Of a DNA stretch of 64,000 nt, positions 1 through 11,930 are shown one piece after another (positions within the stretch are counted from its first letter, which is position 1; each line of letters begins with the position of its first letter). The DNA is from Lota lota (Eukaryota > Chordata > Actinopteri > Gadiformes > Lotidae): positions 1,624,501 through 1,688,500 of the forward strand of contig JACYXH010000129.1 in assembly GCA_026745465.1 (NCBI GenBank). Direction: 5' to 3'. The translations under genes and the position numbers were made by a program. The notes under the pieces are model-generated. The model was not told the DNA's origin and did no database searches. It worked only from the letters and a program-made list of their open reading frames with translations.

Positions 1-630
1 GTTAACAAATCTTGATGCCTAAAATTATACTTCACGATTGAACAAACAAGAGATGTTGAAGTGAGTAAAAGATAAAAATGGACAGACTGACATGCACAGG
101 AAATGAATCAAATTATATATAAACGAACAATATCCAAAAAAGAGGTCAAACAGGAATGGAAAAGCATGAAAGATACTTAGAGACCTCTGGTTCAGATCAT
201 ATCTGCTTTTTAAACCACAGTACTGACACAGCTTGCACAGGATGAGCACGCATAACAGAGCAGTGATGCCTTGCAGGTAAAACCACTGGTGTAAAGGTCA
301 CAGCGCTAGATCAGTTGACTAGACATTATATAGGCTGCACCTTTTAAAGTCTCAGAGGTCAGAAATATATTGGTTGAGTTGATCTTGAGCCAACACAAAG
401 TGTTTATCGTGCATGCATGTGTGTAAGCACACAAAGACTAACACACAGCAGACACACACATCTAGTCAAATAGTCGTCCTGCACTTTTGAGCTGACAGAT
501 GTTTTTTTTACTATAACTCTTGCGTGTCTTTCTTTGGTACTTGGTGACTAGTTACACTAATTACAGCAAGTAGGATGGGAACTGGGAGAAGGAGAAAGGT
601 CCGAAGGTGGTCTAGTACTGGTAAGATAAA

Positions 631-872
631 GGCCCCCTATTTTACTACAAGGTGTCATGTTGAAAAGTTATTTCTGAATATATCCGTTGTGACATCACAA
701 TGTGGGAGTGTGCACTCGGCTGGGAGGAGTGGGCTGGTGGACTGCATCGACTGGGAGGAGTGAGTTGATCTGTGTGTCACACATCTGAGTAGACACTCCC
801 ACTTGTATAATGCAACACAGGGCTACACTTTGAAATGGCTCGTCAACACGACATCGGCCGGTAAATAGGGAC
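631..872. mobile_element. Foldback (long inverted repeat) element, copy 1
   Basis: The left arm (about 631-717) starts with CCCCTATTTTACTACAAGG and ends with the GTGGGAGTG box. The right arm (about 785-872) is its imperfect reverse complement, ending CGGCCGGTAAATAGGGAC. The arms of about 85 bp flank a loop of about 65 bp that contains TGACACACAG-type and CTCCTCCCAG-type words. No coding capacity is visible, so it is best described as a MITE or foldback remnant that was duplicated along with the array. Confidence 0.65.
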
Positions 873-1746
873 ACTATATAGAACCAAACAAGGCTAAGAT
901 AACTGACAGATCTACAAAGCACATGAACAAAAGGTGCTGGTAACAATTGCCACGACATCATTGGTTGTGTTTGAATGATTGGTGATGTGTCTCTGTAATG
1001 GACTGATGTTGCATCTGATGCTCTCTGCAGCCAAATATGATCCCAAGTGTATAATAATATTAAGAAATTAAAATCTCTGAATTAAATTAAAACAAGCATT
1101 GTAATAAAAATGTAACAATTGTTAAAGTACTGAGTTCATTCACTTTACTCTTAAGATAAAAATAATACAAATTTTACGAGTGAATCAAGTGAACATTCTC
1201 TGTTCACATACACAAATATCACAGTTTAGGTTCAGTCAGTGATGTGAAATGTATGTCAATTTCCTGGTTGGTTTCAGAAGGACCTCAGCATCACATCCTG
1301 TTGATACCTACAGCCAGGTCTATTTATGCTCACCAGTGTTGGTGGTGTGTGTAAAACAGACAATTCCAGCCACCTCCCTCGCCTCTCAGCTCATCTGCTG
1401 CTTGAGTCCTCACTCTCTCTTTCCAAACCAGTGGTTAAAGAAATAGCTAGAAAGGAAGTCACACTAAAAGTTGTTTTATCTGAGAAGGATGAGGACCCTT
1501 GATATTCATTTAGGCTAGATCATACAGCTTCTTTATTTCCTCTAACACGTTTATCTTAACAGTGGCCAACAGAGCCAAAAAGGTCACAACCGGTATTCCA
1601 GCACAGAAGCACAACTAATAGAACGACTTGCTGAGAAGGGGTTACCATGAACACAGTATTTACCCCCGACCCCCTCCCACCCCCAAAGTTGAAGTGTGGA
1701 AGGAAATGTCAAAGTCCTGAAGGAGCCCAGCTAGTGGGGCAAACTG

Positions 1747-2049
1747 TTAGTTGGAGGGGTAAACGGTTAGCTGGTGGGGCAAGCCTTCTGACCCCGGGGC
1801 TCCTTGTGTGACCACAGGATTAGCGGGGAGGTGGGAAGGAGCAGGCACCTTACGCAGGTTGCTGGCATGCCACCGAGACCTGTCTGTGAGCTGGTAGGAA
1901 GCCGGGCCCAGCTGGTGGTTACCCTGGCAGGGTGAGGACCACAATGAGCTCAGTTTATTGGCTCGTTGGGGTCCACAAGCTCTGACCCAGTCCAACACTC
2001 TGATAGCTGATGGCTTGGTTCTGTGTTTCCTGTCAAACCTTTGTTTCCA
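1747..2049 (-). pseudogene. Fossil Ty3/gypsy-type integrase C-terminal fragment, copy 1
   Basis: The reverse strand reads through KQRFDRKHRTKPS-like, DWVRACGPQRANKL and LGPASYQLTDRSRWHASNLR words. This is the pattern of the integrase C-terminal region of fish gypsy-type retrotransposon pol proteins (basic segment, DWVR, then the GP...Y.L.D...WHAS.LRK barrel). Only the last 80-100 codons are present, and the catalytic core is absent. It points away from NITR gene 1, head to head, less than 200 bp from that gene's first exon. It was carried along in every duplication and is not a functional gene. Confidence 0.7.
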
Positions 2050-2099
2050 TCAGACACAATTATATTAACATGAACCGCAACCCACAGAAAACTAGGAGG

Positions 2100-2240
2100 A
2101 TCATTGGCTTGCTTCATTCAGTGTCTCTAGGTTGCAGCCAATCACAGTTGGTCTATGGTATGTAAATGTTGTTTTTTAAGTTCAAACCTTTCATTAGAGC
2201 GAGTACAGGGCTAGTTCAAATTCAGCGCAGAAACGTTACA
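2100..2240 (+). promoter_or_regulatory. Promoter-like block of NITR gene 1
   Basis: A block conserved upstream of all nine genes. It has CCAAT at 2138-2142, about 100 bp before the ATG, and ATGTAAAT at 2160-2167, one base away from the octamer ATGCAAAT bound by POU/Oct factors. An inverted CCAAT (ATTGG) lies at 2103-2107. There is no TATA box at a usual distance. Promoter activity is inferred from position and conservation only. Confidence 0.5.
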
Positions 2241-4668
2241 ATGTTTTTCGCCATGATAATTCTGAGTACAGCAAGTAAGTAAATTCCTTCTCAAATTCCA
2301 TTCCTCTCTATTTTATATAACTTAATTAAATTTAACCAGAGGTGTTTGGTGACAAAATACTTGCATTGCAGCATAGGTCTATTTCTTAATCAATGTATTT
2401 ACAAACCTAAAGCTACAAAAATAAAGTATGAATGTTCAAGACCAATTGTTCATAGTTCTTATTTCTTATTTTCTTTTTTAGTGCTGATTCTGGCTCAGGT
2501 GGGACCTAGCTTGGTCAATGTGAAATCAGCAGGACTTGGAGATACTGTTACCCTTCATTGTGAAGCTAAAGGACATAATAGCGATTATTTATACTGGTAC
2601 AAGCTAACTCCTGGATATTTTCCCCAAATGGTCGCTTCGAGAGTGTATGATACAATTGCAATCAAGCCCCCCTTTGATGTAAGGTTCAGAGGAGAAGAAG
2701 GGGCTCCTGGCTTAAATCTGATCATTCAAAACGTAACTAAAGGTGATGAAGCAAACTATTTCTGTCAACAATACCCATTTGACAAGTGGAATAATTGCAC
2801 CTTTCTGTCTGTCAAAGGTAAGATCAATCTTTTTCAATGTTTATATTCAATATCATGACAAGCATTTTAAAACATTTTGATGATAGCTGTATTTTACTGT
2901 GCAGATCCCAACGACCATAGGTTTGTCTCCCAGACTGTGGTCCAACAGCCTGTGTCGGCATCAGTTCAGCTGGGAGACCCTGTGGCTCTCCAGTGCTCTA
3001 TTACCTCCCAGAGGACGGACCACAGTAACCAGTGCCAAGGGGAACCCAGTGTATACTGGTTCAGATCTGGATCAGGACCATCACACCCTGCTGTCGTTTA
3101 CATGAATGGAAACAGGAGCGGTGAATGTCAGGATAGTTCTGGGCCTCCGTCTGCTCCACAGAGCTGTGTCTACACTCTCCCCAAGAACAATGCAGACACC
3201 TCTGATGCTGGGACTTACTACTGTGCCCTGGCAGCATGTGGGGAAGTTGTGTTTGGAAATGGAACTAAGATCGACGTTACAGGTCAGTATATTGGTGTTT
3301 TGTCAATGTAGTGTAGATTCACTCAAAACAAGTGCTTTTCATTGAATGCAACTTTGCTCTTAATGCCAAACCAAATAGTCCCAAAGAATGTCAGTTTAGT
3401 ATTAACTTTAAATCTCTGGGATTATTTGTTACATTTCAACCATAATTTCAGAAGAGGAAGTAAAAAGCCTCTGCACATTATAGCTATGCAGCGCCGTCTT
3501 TTAAATTTTTTGATCAAAACTATAAAATGGAAGAATGCAGAAAGTACAACAAAAATCCCAAAGTATGATGCAAATGAAAAAACTAAGTACACATGGATTT
3601 ACAATAAAAGGTCTTTGTGGTTGTATATTTATATGACTAAAAAGGCCCATGCCAGTGGAAATGGTCCAGAATAAAAGTGACCTAAAGCGTTCTGATGAAC
3701 CAATGTTGATTATCTGATTCTAGAACCTAAGTGGCATCTAGTTACTATGGTGCTTGGAATACTGTTGGCTTGCTGTCTGGCTGGGATTATAATCCTGTTT
3801 CTGACCAGGATTAAAAACCATGTTTGTGATCATCGCAAAGGTACAGTACATTCTTCAGAGTAGAATTTGTTGGACATAGTGTTTTTACAGACATATTTAG
3901 TGGTGTGATATGGATCTTATGTTTTAACTAAGAGCACACATATTCTTTGGTTCTTATTGTCAGGAACACTGAGTGCTTCCTGCCATGTTCCAGGTGACTC
4001 AGGGATTCAGGAACAACAGGTACATCTGTTCAACATGTTGCATTGGTAGACTTTGTCAATTACTTTGATCGTGTCATATAGAGCACGAAACAAGTCTTTT
4101 CCTGAGACATTTTATCGAATGTTGATTCTTAAAATGAATTGTTAGCTTGCAGACATGTTCTTGGCCTATTGAATGGCTTGGAGATCAAAAATGAAAATGT
4201 ATCGATGTATGTAAAAAGTGAGATGGATATGAACATTTTAGTTTTTTTCTGAACTGTTAAAGAGGGGATTTACAAGAAAGTATCGCTAATGAAACTTAAT
4301 ATTACGTTCATTTTTTGCAATTTCGAACCAACTTCCTTCACAAAGTGTAGCTACCTGGTTAAATGAATGGGTGTAGTGTTTGGTTATTGTAACACACCAG
4401 CATGTTCTAGGCCTCTGTATATGATTAGACACAGACACACCAGTAGGATTGTAGCTTTGACTTTCACTCTAGAAGAAGTGATCTCTAGTACAGCTGTGAA
4501 TCCTCAGATGTTTAGTAGTAATACAGATCTCTGTTGTAGGACAGGGAAACTGATTCCTTGAACTACGCAGCGTTGGAGTTCTCTGGCAGGAAAACCAGAG
4601 GAGGGAAGAAGAAGAGTGAAAGGACTCAGGAGAGTCTGTATTCTGCTGTGAGAGAAACCTGCCACTGA
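2241..4668 (+). CDS. nitr: Novel immune-type receptor, V-I-TM-two-ITIM form (gene 1)
   Basis: The exons are 2241-2274, 2482-2817, 2905-3282, 3724-3840, 3964-4019 and 4540-4668, all with GT/AG borders and compatible phases, giving 349 residues. Residues 1-17 form a signal peptide (MFFAMIILSTA start). Residues 18-123 are a V-like domain with the LHC, YWYK and YFC landmarks. Residues 124-249 are an I domain with six cysteines that ends in FGNGTKIDVT. A single membrane segment lies near 254-278. The tail carries LNYAAL (Tyr316) and SLYSAV (Tyr341), both fitting the ITIM pattern. NITRs are cell-surface receptors that signal inhibition through SHP-type phosphatases; that role is inferred from the family. 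The V domain belongs to the same group as gene 2. The V exon carries three cysteines and no canonical J motif. Start choice: the only in-frame ATG opening the hydrophobic leader, with phase-1 splicing that creates Met12. Confidence 0.88.
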
Positions 4669-4900
4669 AGTCCATCAACCTGGGAGTTTGTCGACTCAGG
4701 AGGCTAAAGGAGGTAGTAATGGTAGTATTGATAAGGACTTGTTTATTGTCATGAGTACATGTAGATTGTTTCTAATGTTTAGTAATGTTGCTTTGTTTGG
4801 ATCATAAAAATGTAATTGCTCATTATTTCTCATGTATTTTGTAAAGTCTATCTGTTTGATGTGCAGCAGGACTTGGCCATGAAGAAAACATTTTGCAGTT

Positions 4901-4906
4901 AATAAA
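4901..4906 (+). terminator. Candidate polyadenylation signal of gene 1
   Basis: A perfect AATAAA lies 233 bp after the stop codon. Equivalent positions in the copies at 9841, 14655 and window position 2 read AACAAA, so this hexamer may be a private mutation and the real shared signal may lie elsewhere. Confidence 0.35.
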
Positions 4907-5530
4907 TCTTGATGCCTAAAATTATACTTCTTGAATGAAAAAACAAGAGACGTTGAAGTGAGTAAAAGATGAAAATGGACAGACTGACATGCACAGGAAA
5001 TGAATCAAATTATATATAAGCTAACAATATTCAAAAAAAGAGGTCAAACAGGAAGGGAAAAGCATGAACGATACTTAGAGACCTCTGGTTCAGATCATAT
5101 CTGCTTTTTAAACCACAGTACTGACACAGCTTGGACAGGATGAGCACGCATAACAGAGCAGTGATGCTTTGCAGGCAAAACCACTGGCGTAAAGGTCACA
5201 GCGCTAGATCAGTTAACTAGACATTATAAAGGCTGCACCTTTTTATGTCTCAGAGGTCAACATTTTGATATCGGTTGTGTTGATCTTGATCCCACACAAA
5301 GTGTTTATCGTGCATGAATGTGGGTAAGCACACAAAGACTTACACACAGCAGACACACACATCTAGTCAAGAAGTCGTCCTGCACTTTTGAGCTGACAGA
5401 TGTTTCCGTTACTATAACTGTTGGGTGTCTTTCTTTGGTACTTGGTGACTAGTTACACTAATTACAGCAAGTAGGATGGGAACTGGGAGAAGGAGAAAGG
5501 TCCGATGTTGGTCTCGAACTGTTAAGATAA

Positions 5531-5775
5531 AGGTCCCCTACTTTACCACAAGGTATCATGTTGATGAGTCCTTTCTGAATATCTCCCTTTGTAACATCAG
5601 AATGTGGGAGTGTCCACCCAACTGGGAGGAGTGGGCTGGTGGACTGCATCAACTGGGAAGAGTGAGTTGATCTGTGTGTCACACATCTGAGTAGACACTC
5701 CCACTTGTATAATGTCACACAGGACTACACTTTGAAATGGCTCGTCAACACGACACCGGCCGGTAAATAGGGACG
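5531..5775. mobile_element. Foldback element, copy 2
   Basis: Same arms and loop as the copy at 631-872. The left arm begins near the TCCCCTACTTTACCACAAGG word, and the right arm ends CCGGTAAATAGGGACG. The central GTGGGAGTGT / ACACTCCCAC pair is intact. Confidence 0.65.
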
Positions 5776-6669
5776 CTATATAGAACCAAACAAGGCTAAG
5801 ATAACCAACAGATCTAAAAAGCACATGAACAAAAGGTGCTGGAAACAATAGCCAAGACATCGTTGGTTGTGTATGAAAGATTGGTGATGTGTCTCTGTAA
5901 TGGACTGATGTTGCATCTGATGCTCTCTGCAGCCCAATAAGATCCTAAGTGTATAATAATATTAAGATATTAAAATCTCTGAATTAAATTGAATCTACCA
6001 TTGTAATAAGATTGTAACAATTGTTAAAGTACTGAATTCATTAACTTTACTCTTTAGATAAAAATAATACAAATTTTAAAGTGAATCAAGTGAACATTCT
6101 CTGTTCACATACACATACTGTATATCACCGTTTAGGTTCAGTCAGTGATGTGAAATGTATGTCCATTTCCTGGTTGGTTTCTGAAGGACCTCAGCAGCAC
6201 ATCCTGTTGATACCTACAGCCAGGTCTATTTATGCTCACAAGTGTTGGTGGTGTGTGTAAAAAAGAGACAATGCCAGCCACCGCCCTCGCCTCTCAGCTC
6301 ATCTGCTGCTTGAGTCCTCGCTCTCTCTTTCCAACCCAGTGGTTAAAGAAATAGCTAGAAAGGAGGTCAGTCTAAAAGTTGTTTTATCGGAGAAGGACGA
6401 GGACCCTCGATATTCATTCAGGCTAGTTCATACATCTTCTTTATTTCCTCAAACACGTTTATCTTAACAGTGGCCAACAGAACCAAAAAGGTCACGATGG
6501 GTATTCCAGCACAGAAGCAGAAATAACAGAATGACTTGCTGAGAAGGGGTTACCATGAACACAATATTTACCCCCTGACCCCCTCCCTCCCCCAAAGTTT
6601 TAAGTGTGGAAGGAAGTGTCAAAGTCCTGAAGGAGCCCAGCTAGTGGGGCAAACTGTTGGGGTAAACGG

Positions 6670-6921
6670 TTAGCAGGAGGGGCAAACGGTTAGCAGGAGG
6701 GACAAGCCTTCTGACCCCGGGGCTCCTTGTGTGACCACAGCATTAGCGGGCAGGTGGGAAGGAGCAGGCACCTTACGCAGGTTGCTGGCATGCCACCGAG
6801 ACCTGTCTGTGAGCTGGTAGGAAGCCGGGCCCAGCTGGTGGTTAACCTGGCAGGGTGAGGACCACAATGAGCTCAGTTTATTGGCTCGTTGGGGTCCACA
6901 AGCTCTGACCCAGTCCAACAC
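6670..6921 (-). pseudogene. Fossil gypsy-type integrase C-terminal fragment, copy 2
   Basis: The DWVR...LGPASYQL...WHASNLRK region is open. About 11 bp are missing just upstream (near 6931) relative to the other copies, which shifts the frame away from the KQRFDRKH segment. Confidence 0.65.
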
Positions 6922-7014
6922 TCTGATAGCTTTGTTCTGTGTTTACTGTCAAACCTTTGTTTCCACCAGCCACAATCAAATTAAACATGAACTGCACCTC
7001 ACAGAAAACTAGGA

Positions 7015-7157
7015 GGATCATTGGCTGGCTTCATTCAGTGTCTCTAGGTTGCAGCCAATCACAGTTGGTCTATGGTATGTAAATCATGTTTTTTAAGTTC
7101 AAACCTTTCATTAGAGCGAGTACAGAGCTAGTTCAAATTCAGCACAGAAACGTGACA
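7015..7157 (+). promoter_or_regulatory. Promoter-like block of NITR gene 2
   Basis: CCAAT at 7055-7059 is followed by the ATGTAAAT octamer-like word at about 7077-7084. Spacing to the ATG matches gene 1. Confidence 0.45.
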
Positions 7158-9610
7158 ATGTTTTTCGCAGTGATAATTCTGAGTACAGCACGTAAATAAA
7201 TTCCTTCTCAAATTCCATTCCTCTCTATTTTATATAACTTATTCAAATTCAGCCAGAGGTGTTTGACAAGATAGTTGCATTGCAGCATAGGTCTATTTCT
7301 TTATCAATGTATTTACAAACCTAAAGCTACAAAAATAAAGTATAAATGTTCAAGCCCAATTGTTCATAGTTATAATTTCTTATTTTCTTTTTTAGTGCTG
7401 ATTCTGGCTCAGGAGGGACCTAGCTTGGTCAATGTGAAATCAGCAGGACTTGGAGATAATGTTACCCTTCATTGTGAAGCTAAAGAACATGATAGCGATT
7501 ATTTATACTGGTACAAGCTAACTCCTGGATATTTTCCCCAAATGGTCGCTTCGAGAGTGTATGATACAATTGCAATCAAGCCCCCCTTTGATTTAAGGTT
7601 TAGAGTAGAAGAAGGGGCTCCTGACTTGAATCTGATCATTCAAAACGTAACTAAAGGTGATGAAGCAAACTATTTCTGTCAACAATACTCACGTGACAAG
7701 TGGAATAATTGCACCTTTCTGTCTGTCAAAGGTAAGATCAATCCTTTTCATTGTCTATATTCAATATAATGACAAGCATTTTAAAACCTTTTGATGATAG
7801 CTGTATTTTACTGTGCAGATCCCAACGACCATAGGTTTGTCTCCCAGACTGTGGTCCAACAGCCTGTGTCAGCATCAGTTCAGCTGGGAGACCCTGTGGC
7901 TCTCCAGTGCTCTATTACCTCCCGGAGGACGGACCACAGTAACCAGTGCCAAGGGGAACCCAGTGTGTACTGGTTCAGATCTGGATCAGGACCATCTCAC
8001 CCTGCTGTCGTTTACATGAATGGAAACAGGAGCGGTGAATGTCAGAATAGTTCTGGGCCTCCGTCTGCTCCACAGAGCTGTGTCTACACTCTCCCCAAGA
8101 ACAATGCAGACACCTCTGATGCTGGGACTTACTACTGTGCCCTGGCAGCATGTGGGGAAGTTGTGTTTGGAAATGGTACAAAGCTGGACGTGTTTGGAAA
8201 TGGAACTAAGATCGACTTTACAGGTCAGTACATTGATGTTTTTTCTATGTAGTGTAGATTCACTCAAAACAAGTGCTTTTCATTGAATGCAACTTTGCTC
8301 TGTATGCCAAACCAAATATTCCCAAAGAATGTCAGTTTAGTATTAACTTTAAATCTCTAGGATTATTTTTTACATTTCAACCATAATTTCAGAAGAGGAA
8401 GTAAAAAGCCTCTGCACATTATAGCCATGCAGCGCAGTCTTTTTTAATTTTTGGTCAAAACTATAAAATAGAAGAATGCAGAAAGTACAACAAAAATCCC
8501 AAAGTATGATGCAATTGAAAAAACAAAGTACACATGGATTTACAATAAAAGGTCTTTCTGGTTGTATATTTTTATGACTAAAAAGGCCCATGCCAGTGGA
8601 AATGGTCCAGAATAAAAGTGACCTAAAGCTTTCTGATGACCCAATGTGATTATCTGATTCTAGAACCCTACTGGCATCTGGTTACCATGGTGCTTGGAAT
8701 ACTGTTGGCTTGCTGTCTGGCTGGGATTATAATCCTGTTTCTAACCAGGATTAAAAAGCATGTTTGTGATCATCGCAAAGGTGCAGTACATTCTTCAGAG
8801 TTGAATTTGGCGGACGTTGTGTTTTTACAGACATATTTAGTGGTGTGATATGTATTTTATGTTTTAACTAAGAGCACACATATTCTTTGGTTCTTATTGT
8901 CAGGAACACTGAGTGCTTCCTGCCATGTTCCAGGTGACTCAGGGACTCAGGAACAACAGGTACATCTGTTCAACATGTTGCATTGGTAGACTTTGTCAAT
9001 TACTTTGATTGTGTCATATAGAGCACGAAACAAGTCTTTTCCTGTGACATTTTATCGATTGTTGATTCTTAAAATGAATCGTTAGCTTGCAGACATGTTC
9101 TTGGCCTATTATTTGGCCTGGAGATCAAAAATGAAAATGTATCGATGTATGTAAAAAGTGAGATGGATATGAACATTTTAGTTTTTTTCTGAACGGTTAA
9201 AGAGGGGATTTACAAGAAAGTATCGATAATGAAACTTAATATTACGTTAATTTTTTGCAATCTCGAACCAACTACCTGTACAAAGTGTAGCTACCTGGTT
9301 AAATGAATGGGTGTAGTGTTTGGTTATTGTAACACACCAGCATGTTCTAGGCCTCTGTATATGATTAGACACCGACACACCAGTAAGATTTTAGCTTTGA
9401 CTTTCACTCTAGAAGAAGTGGTCTCTAGTACAGCTGTGAATCCTCTCAGATGTTTCGTAGTAATACAGTTCTCTGTTGTAGGACAGGGAAACCGATTCCT
9501 TGAACTACGCAGCGTTGGAGTTCTCTGGCAGGAAAACCAGAGGAGTGAAGAAGAACAGTGAAAGGACTCAGGAGAGTCTGTATTCTGCTGTGAGAGAAAC
9601 CCGCCACTGA
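7158..9610 (+). CDS. nitr: Novel immune-type receptor with duplicated J-like motif (gene 2)
   Basis: The exons are 7158-7191, 7396-7731, 7819-8223, 8664-8780, 8904-8959 and 9482-9610, giving 358 residues. Domain order is as in gene 1 and the V domain is its closest relative. Exon 3 is 405 nt instead of 378 because the end of the I domain carries FGNGTKLDV directly followed by FGNGTKIDF, an in-frame 27-bp duplication. ITIM tyrosines fall at about 325 (LNYAAL) and 350 (SLYSAV). The exon 1 donor reads GTAAATA, weaker than the GTAAGT in the other genes, which could lower splicing efficiency. Cell-surface inhibitory function is inferred from the family. Confidence 0.87.
8164..8220 (+). repeat. 27-bp in-frame duplication of the J-like segment in gene 2
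   Basis: TTTGGAAATGGTACAAAG at 8166 is followed 27 bp later by TTTGGAAATGGAACTAAG. The two units differ at a few bases, so the event is not brand new, or the units were patched by conversion from sister genes. Confidence 0.85.
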
Positions 9611-10472
9611 AGCCCATCAACCTGGGAGTTTGTGTCGCCTCATGAGGCTAAAGGAGGTAGTAATGGTGGTATTGATAAGGACTTGTTTATTGTCATGAGT
9701 ACATGTAGATTGTTTCTTATGTTTAGTAATGTTGCTTCGTTTGGATTATAAAAATGTAATTGCTCATTATTTCTCATGTATTTTGTAAAGTCTATCTGTT
9801 TGATGTGCAGCAGGACTTGGCCATGAAGAAAACATTATGCAGTTAACAAATCTTGATGCCTAAAATTATACTTCACGAATGAACAAACAAGAGACGTTGA
9901 AGTGAGTAAAAGATAAAAATGGACAGACTGATATGCACAGGAAATGAATCAAATTATATATAAACTAACAATATCAGAAGAAAACGAAGTAAAACAGGAA
10001 GGGAAAAGCATGAAAGATACTTAGAGACCACTGGGTCAGTTCATATCTGCTGTTTAAACCACAGTACTGACACAGCTTGCACAGGATGAGCACTCATAAT
10101 AGAGCAGTGATGCATTGCAGGTAAAACCACTGGCGTAAAGGTCACAGCGCTAGATCACTTGACTAGACATTATATAGGCTGCACCTTTTAAAGTCTCAGA
10201 GGTCGGAAATATATTGGTTGTGTTGATCTTGTGCCCACACAAAGTGTTTATCGTGCACGCATGTGTGTAAGCACACAAAGACTTACACACAGCATACACA
10301 CACATCTAGTCAAGAAGTCGTCCTGCACTTTTGAGCTGACAGATGTTTCCGTTACTGTGACTCTTGCGTGTCTTTCTTTGGTACTTGGTGACTAGTTACA
10401 CTAATTACAGCAAGTAGGATGGGAACTGGGAGAAGGAGAAAGGTCCGAAGGTGATCTCGAACTGTTAAGATA

Positions 10473-10710
10473 AAGGCCCCCTATTTTACCACAAGGTATC
10501 ATGTTGATGAGTTATTTCTGAATATAACCCTTTTTGACATCACAATGTGGGAGGGTCCACCCAACTGGGAGGAGTGGACTGCATCGACTGGGAGGAGTGA
10601 GTTGATCTGTGTGTCACACATCTGAGTAGACACTCCCACTTGTATAATGTCACACAAGGCTACACTTTGAAATGGCTCGTCAACACGACACAGGCTGGTA
10701 AATAGGGACC
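10473..10710. mobile_element. Foldback element, copy 3
   Basis: The left arm starts GGCCCCCTATTTTACC and the right arm ends GGTAAATAGGGACC. The loop is slightly shortened. Confidence 0.65.
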
Positions 10711-11628
10711 CTATATAGAACCAAACAAGGCTAAGATAACTGACAGATCTAAAAAGCAAATGAACAAAAGGAGGTGGAAACAATAGCCAACACATCCTTG
10801 GTTGTGTATGAATGATTGGTGATATGTCTCTGTAATGGACTGATGTTGCATCTGATGCTCTCTGCAGCCCAATATGATCCCAAGTGAATAATACTATTGA
10901 AATACTAAAAACTCTGAATTAAATTAAATCTACCATTGTAATAAGATTGTAACAATAGTTAAAGTACTGAATTCATCAACTTTACTCTTTAGATAAAAAG
11001 AATACAGATATTACAAGTGAATCAAGTGAACATTCTCTGTTCACATAAACAAATATCACCGTTTAGGTTCAGTCAGTGATGTGAAATGTATGTACATTTC
11101 CTGGTTGGTTTCTGAAGGACCTCAATAGCACATCCTGTTGATACCTACAGCCAGGTCTATTTATGCTCACAAGTGTGGGTGGTGTGTGTAAAACAGAGAC
11201 AAGGCCAGCCACCGCCCTCGCCTCTCAGCTCATCTGCTGCTTGAGTCCTCACTCTCTCTTTCCAACCCAGTGGTAAAATAAATAGTTAGAAAGGAAGTCA
11301 CTCTAAAAGTAGTTTTATCTGAGAAGGACGAGGACCCTCGATATTAATTTAGGCTAGATCATACAGCTTCTTTATTTCCTCTAACACGTTTATCTTAACA
11401 GTGGCCAACAGAACCAAAAAGGTCACAACCGGTATTCCAGCACAGAAGCACAACTAATAGAACGACTTCCTGACAAGGGGTTACCATGAACACAGTATTT
11501 ACCCCCCCGACCCCCTCCCTCCGCCAAAGTTCAAGTGTGGAAGGAAATGTCAAAGTCCTGAAGGAGCCCAGCTAGTGGGGTAAACGGTTAGCTGGTGGGG
11601 CAAGCAGTTAGCAGGAGGGGCAAGCCTT

Positions 11629-11832
11629 CTAACCCCAGGGCTCCTTATGTGACCACAGGAGCAGGTGGGAAGGAGCAGGCACCTTACGCAGGTTGCTGGC
11701 ATGCCACCGAGACCTGTCTGTGAGCTGGTAGGAAGCCGGGCCCAGCTGGTGGTTAACCTGGCAGGGTGAGGACCACAATGAGCTCAGTTTATTGGCTCGT
11801 TGGGGTCCACAAGCTCTGACCCAGTCCAACAC
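11629..11832 (-). pseudogene. Fossil gypsy-type integrase C-terminal fragment, copy 3
   Basis: Same DWVR to LRKVPAPS region as the other copies, but a deletion near 11660 removes the ANPVV-coding segment and shortens the open frame. Confidence 0.65.
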
Positions 11833-11930
11833 TCTGATAGCTGATGGCTTGGTTCTGGGTTTACTGTCAAACCTTTGTTTCCATCAGACACAATAATATT
11901 AACATGAACCACAACCCACAGAAAACTAGG

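Larger units (their letters stand above)
1..2099. repeat. Array spacer upstream of NITR gene 1
   Basis: Non-coding spacer. Its first bases match the 3' flank found downstream of genes 1-4 (the block ending in TTGATGCCTAAAATTATA), so another + strand unit probably lies just outside the window on the left. In order it holds that 3' flank, a foldback element (631-872), a moderately conserved AT-rich stretch, a purine/pyrimidine-biased tract near 1660-1690, a short run of the 20-bp VNTR (about 1735-1780) and a fossil integrase fragment on the - strand. I see no NITR exon here. Confidence 0.8.
4669..7014. repeat. Spacer between NITR genes 1 and 2
   Basis: It starts with the 3' UTR-like block of gene 1. 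AATAAA lies at 4901-4906, where the other copies I compared read AACAAA. After that come the conserved 3' flank, a foldback element (5531-5775), the AT-rich stretch, a pyrimidine/purine-biased tract near 6570-6600, two to three 20-bp VNTR units (about 6655-6705) and the integrase fossil. No further gene is seen. Confidence 0.8.
9611..11930. repeat. Spacer between NITR genes 2 and 3
   Basis: It holds the 3' flank block, a foldback element (10473-10710), the AT-rich stretch, a polypyrimidine/purine tract near 11500-11525, a short VNTR (about 11575-11625) and the integrase fossil. The loop of the foldback here lacks about 9 bp relative to copy 1 near 10573. Confidence 0.8.

Noticed and set aside
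695-961. 88-codon conserved frame over the foldback element, repeated in each spacer
   Set aside because: It follows the hairpin arms, has no consistent start and breaks in several copies.
1747-1998. Conserved 83-codon frame treated as a possible novel small gene paired with each NITR
   Set aside because: The start codon is GTG, not ATG, the frame has stops or deletions in some copies, and its motifs match a retrotransposon integrase end.
2899-3345. Alternative-frame proteins overlapping the I-domain exon (also repeated in other units, both strands)
   Set aside because: They recur only because the exon itself is conserved; the Ig-domain frame explains the sequence.
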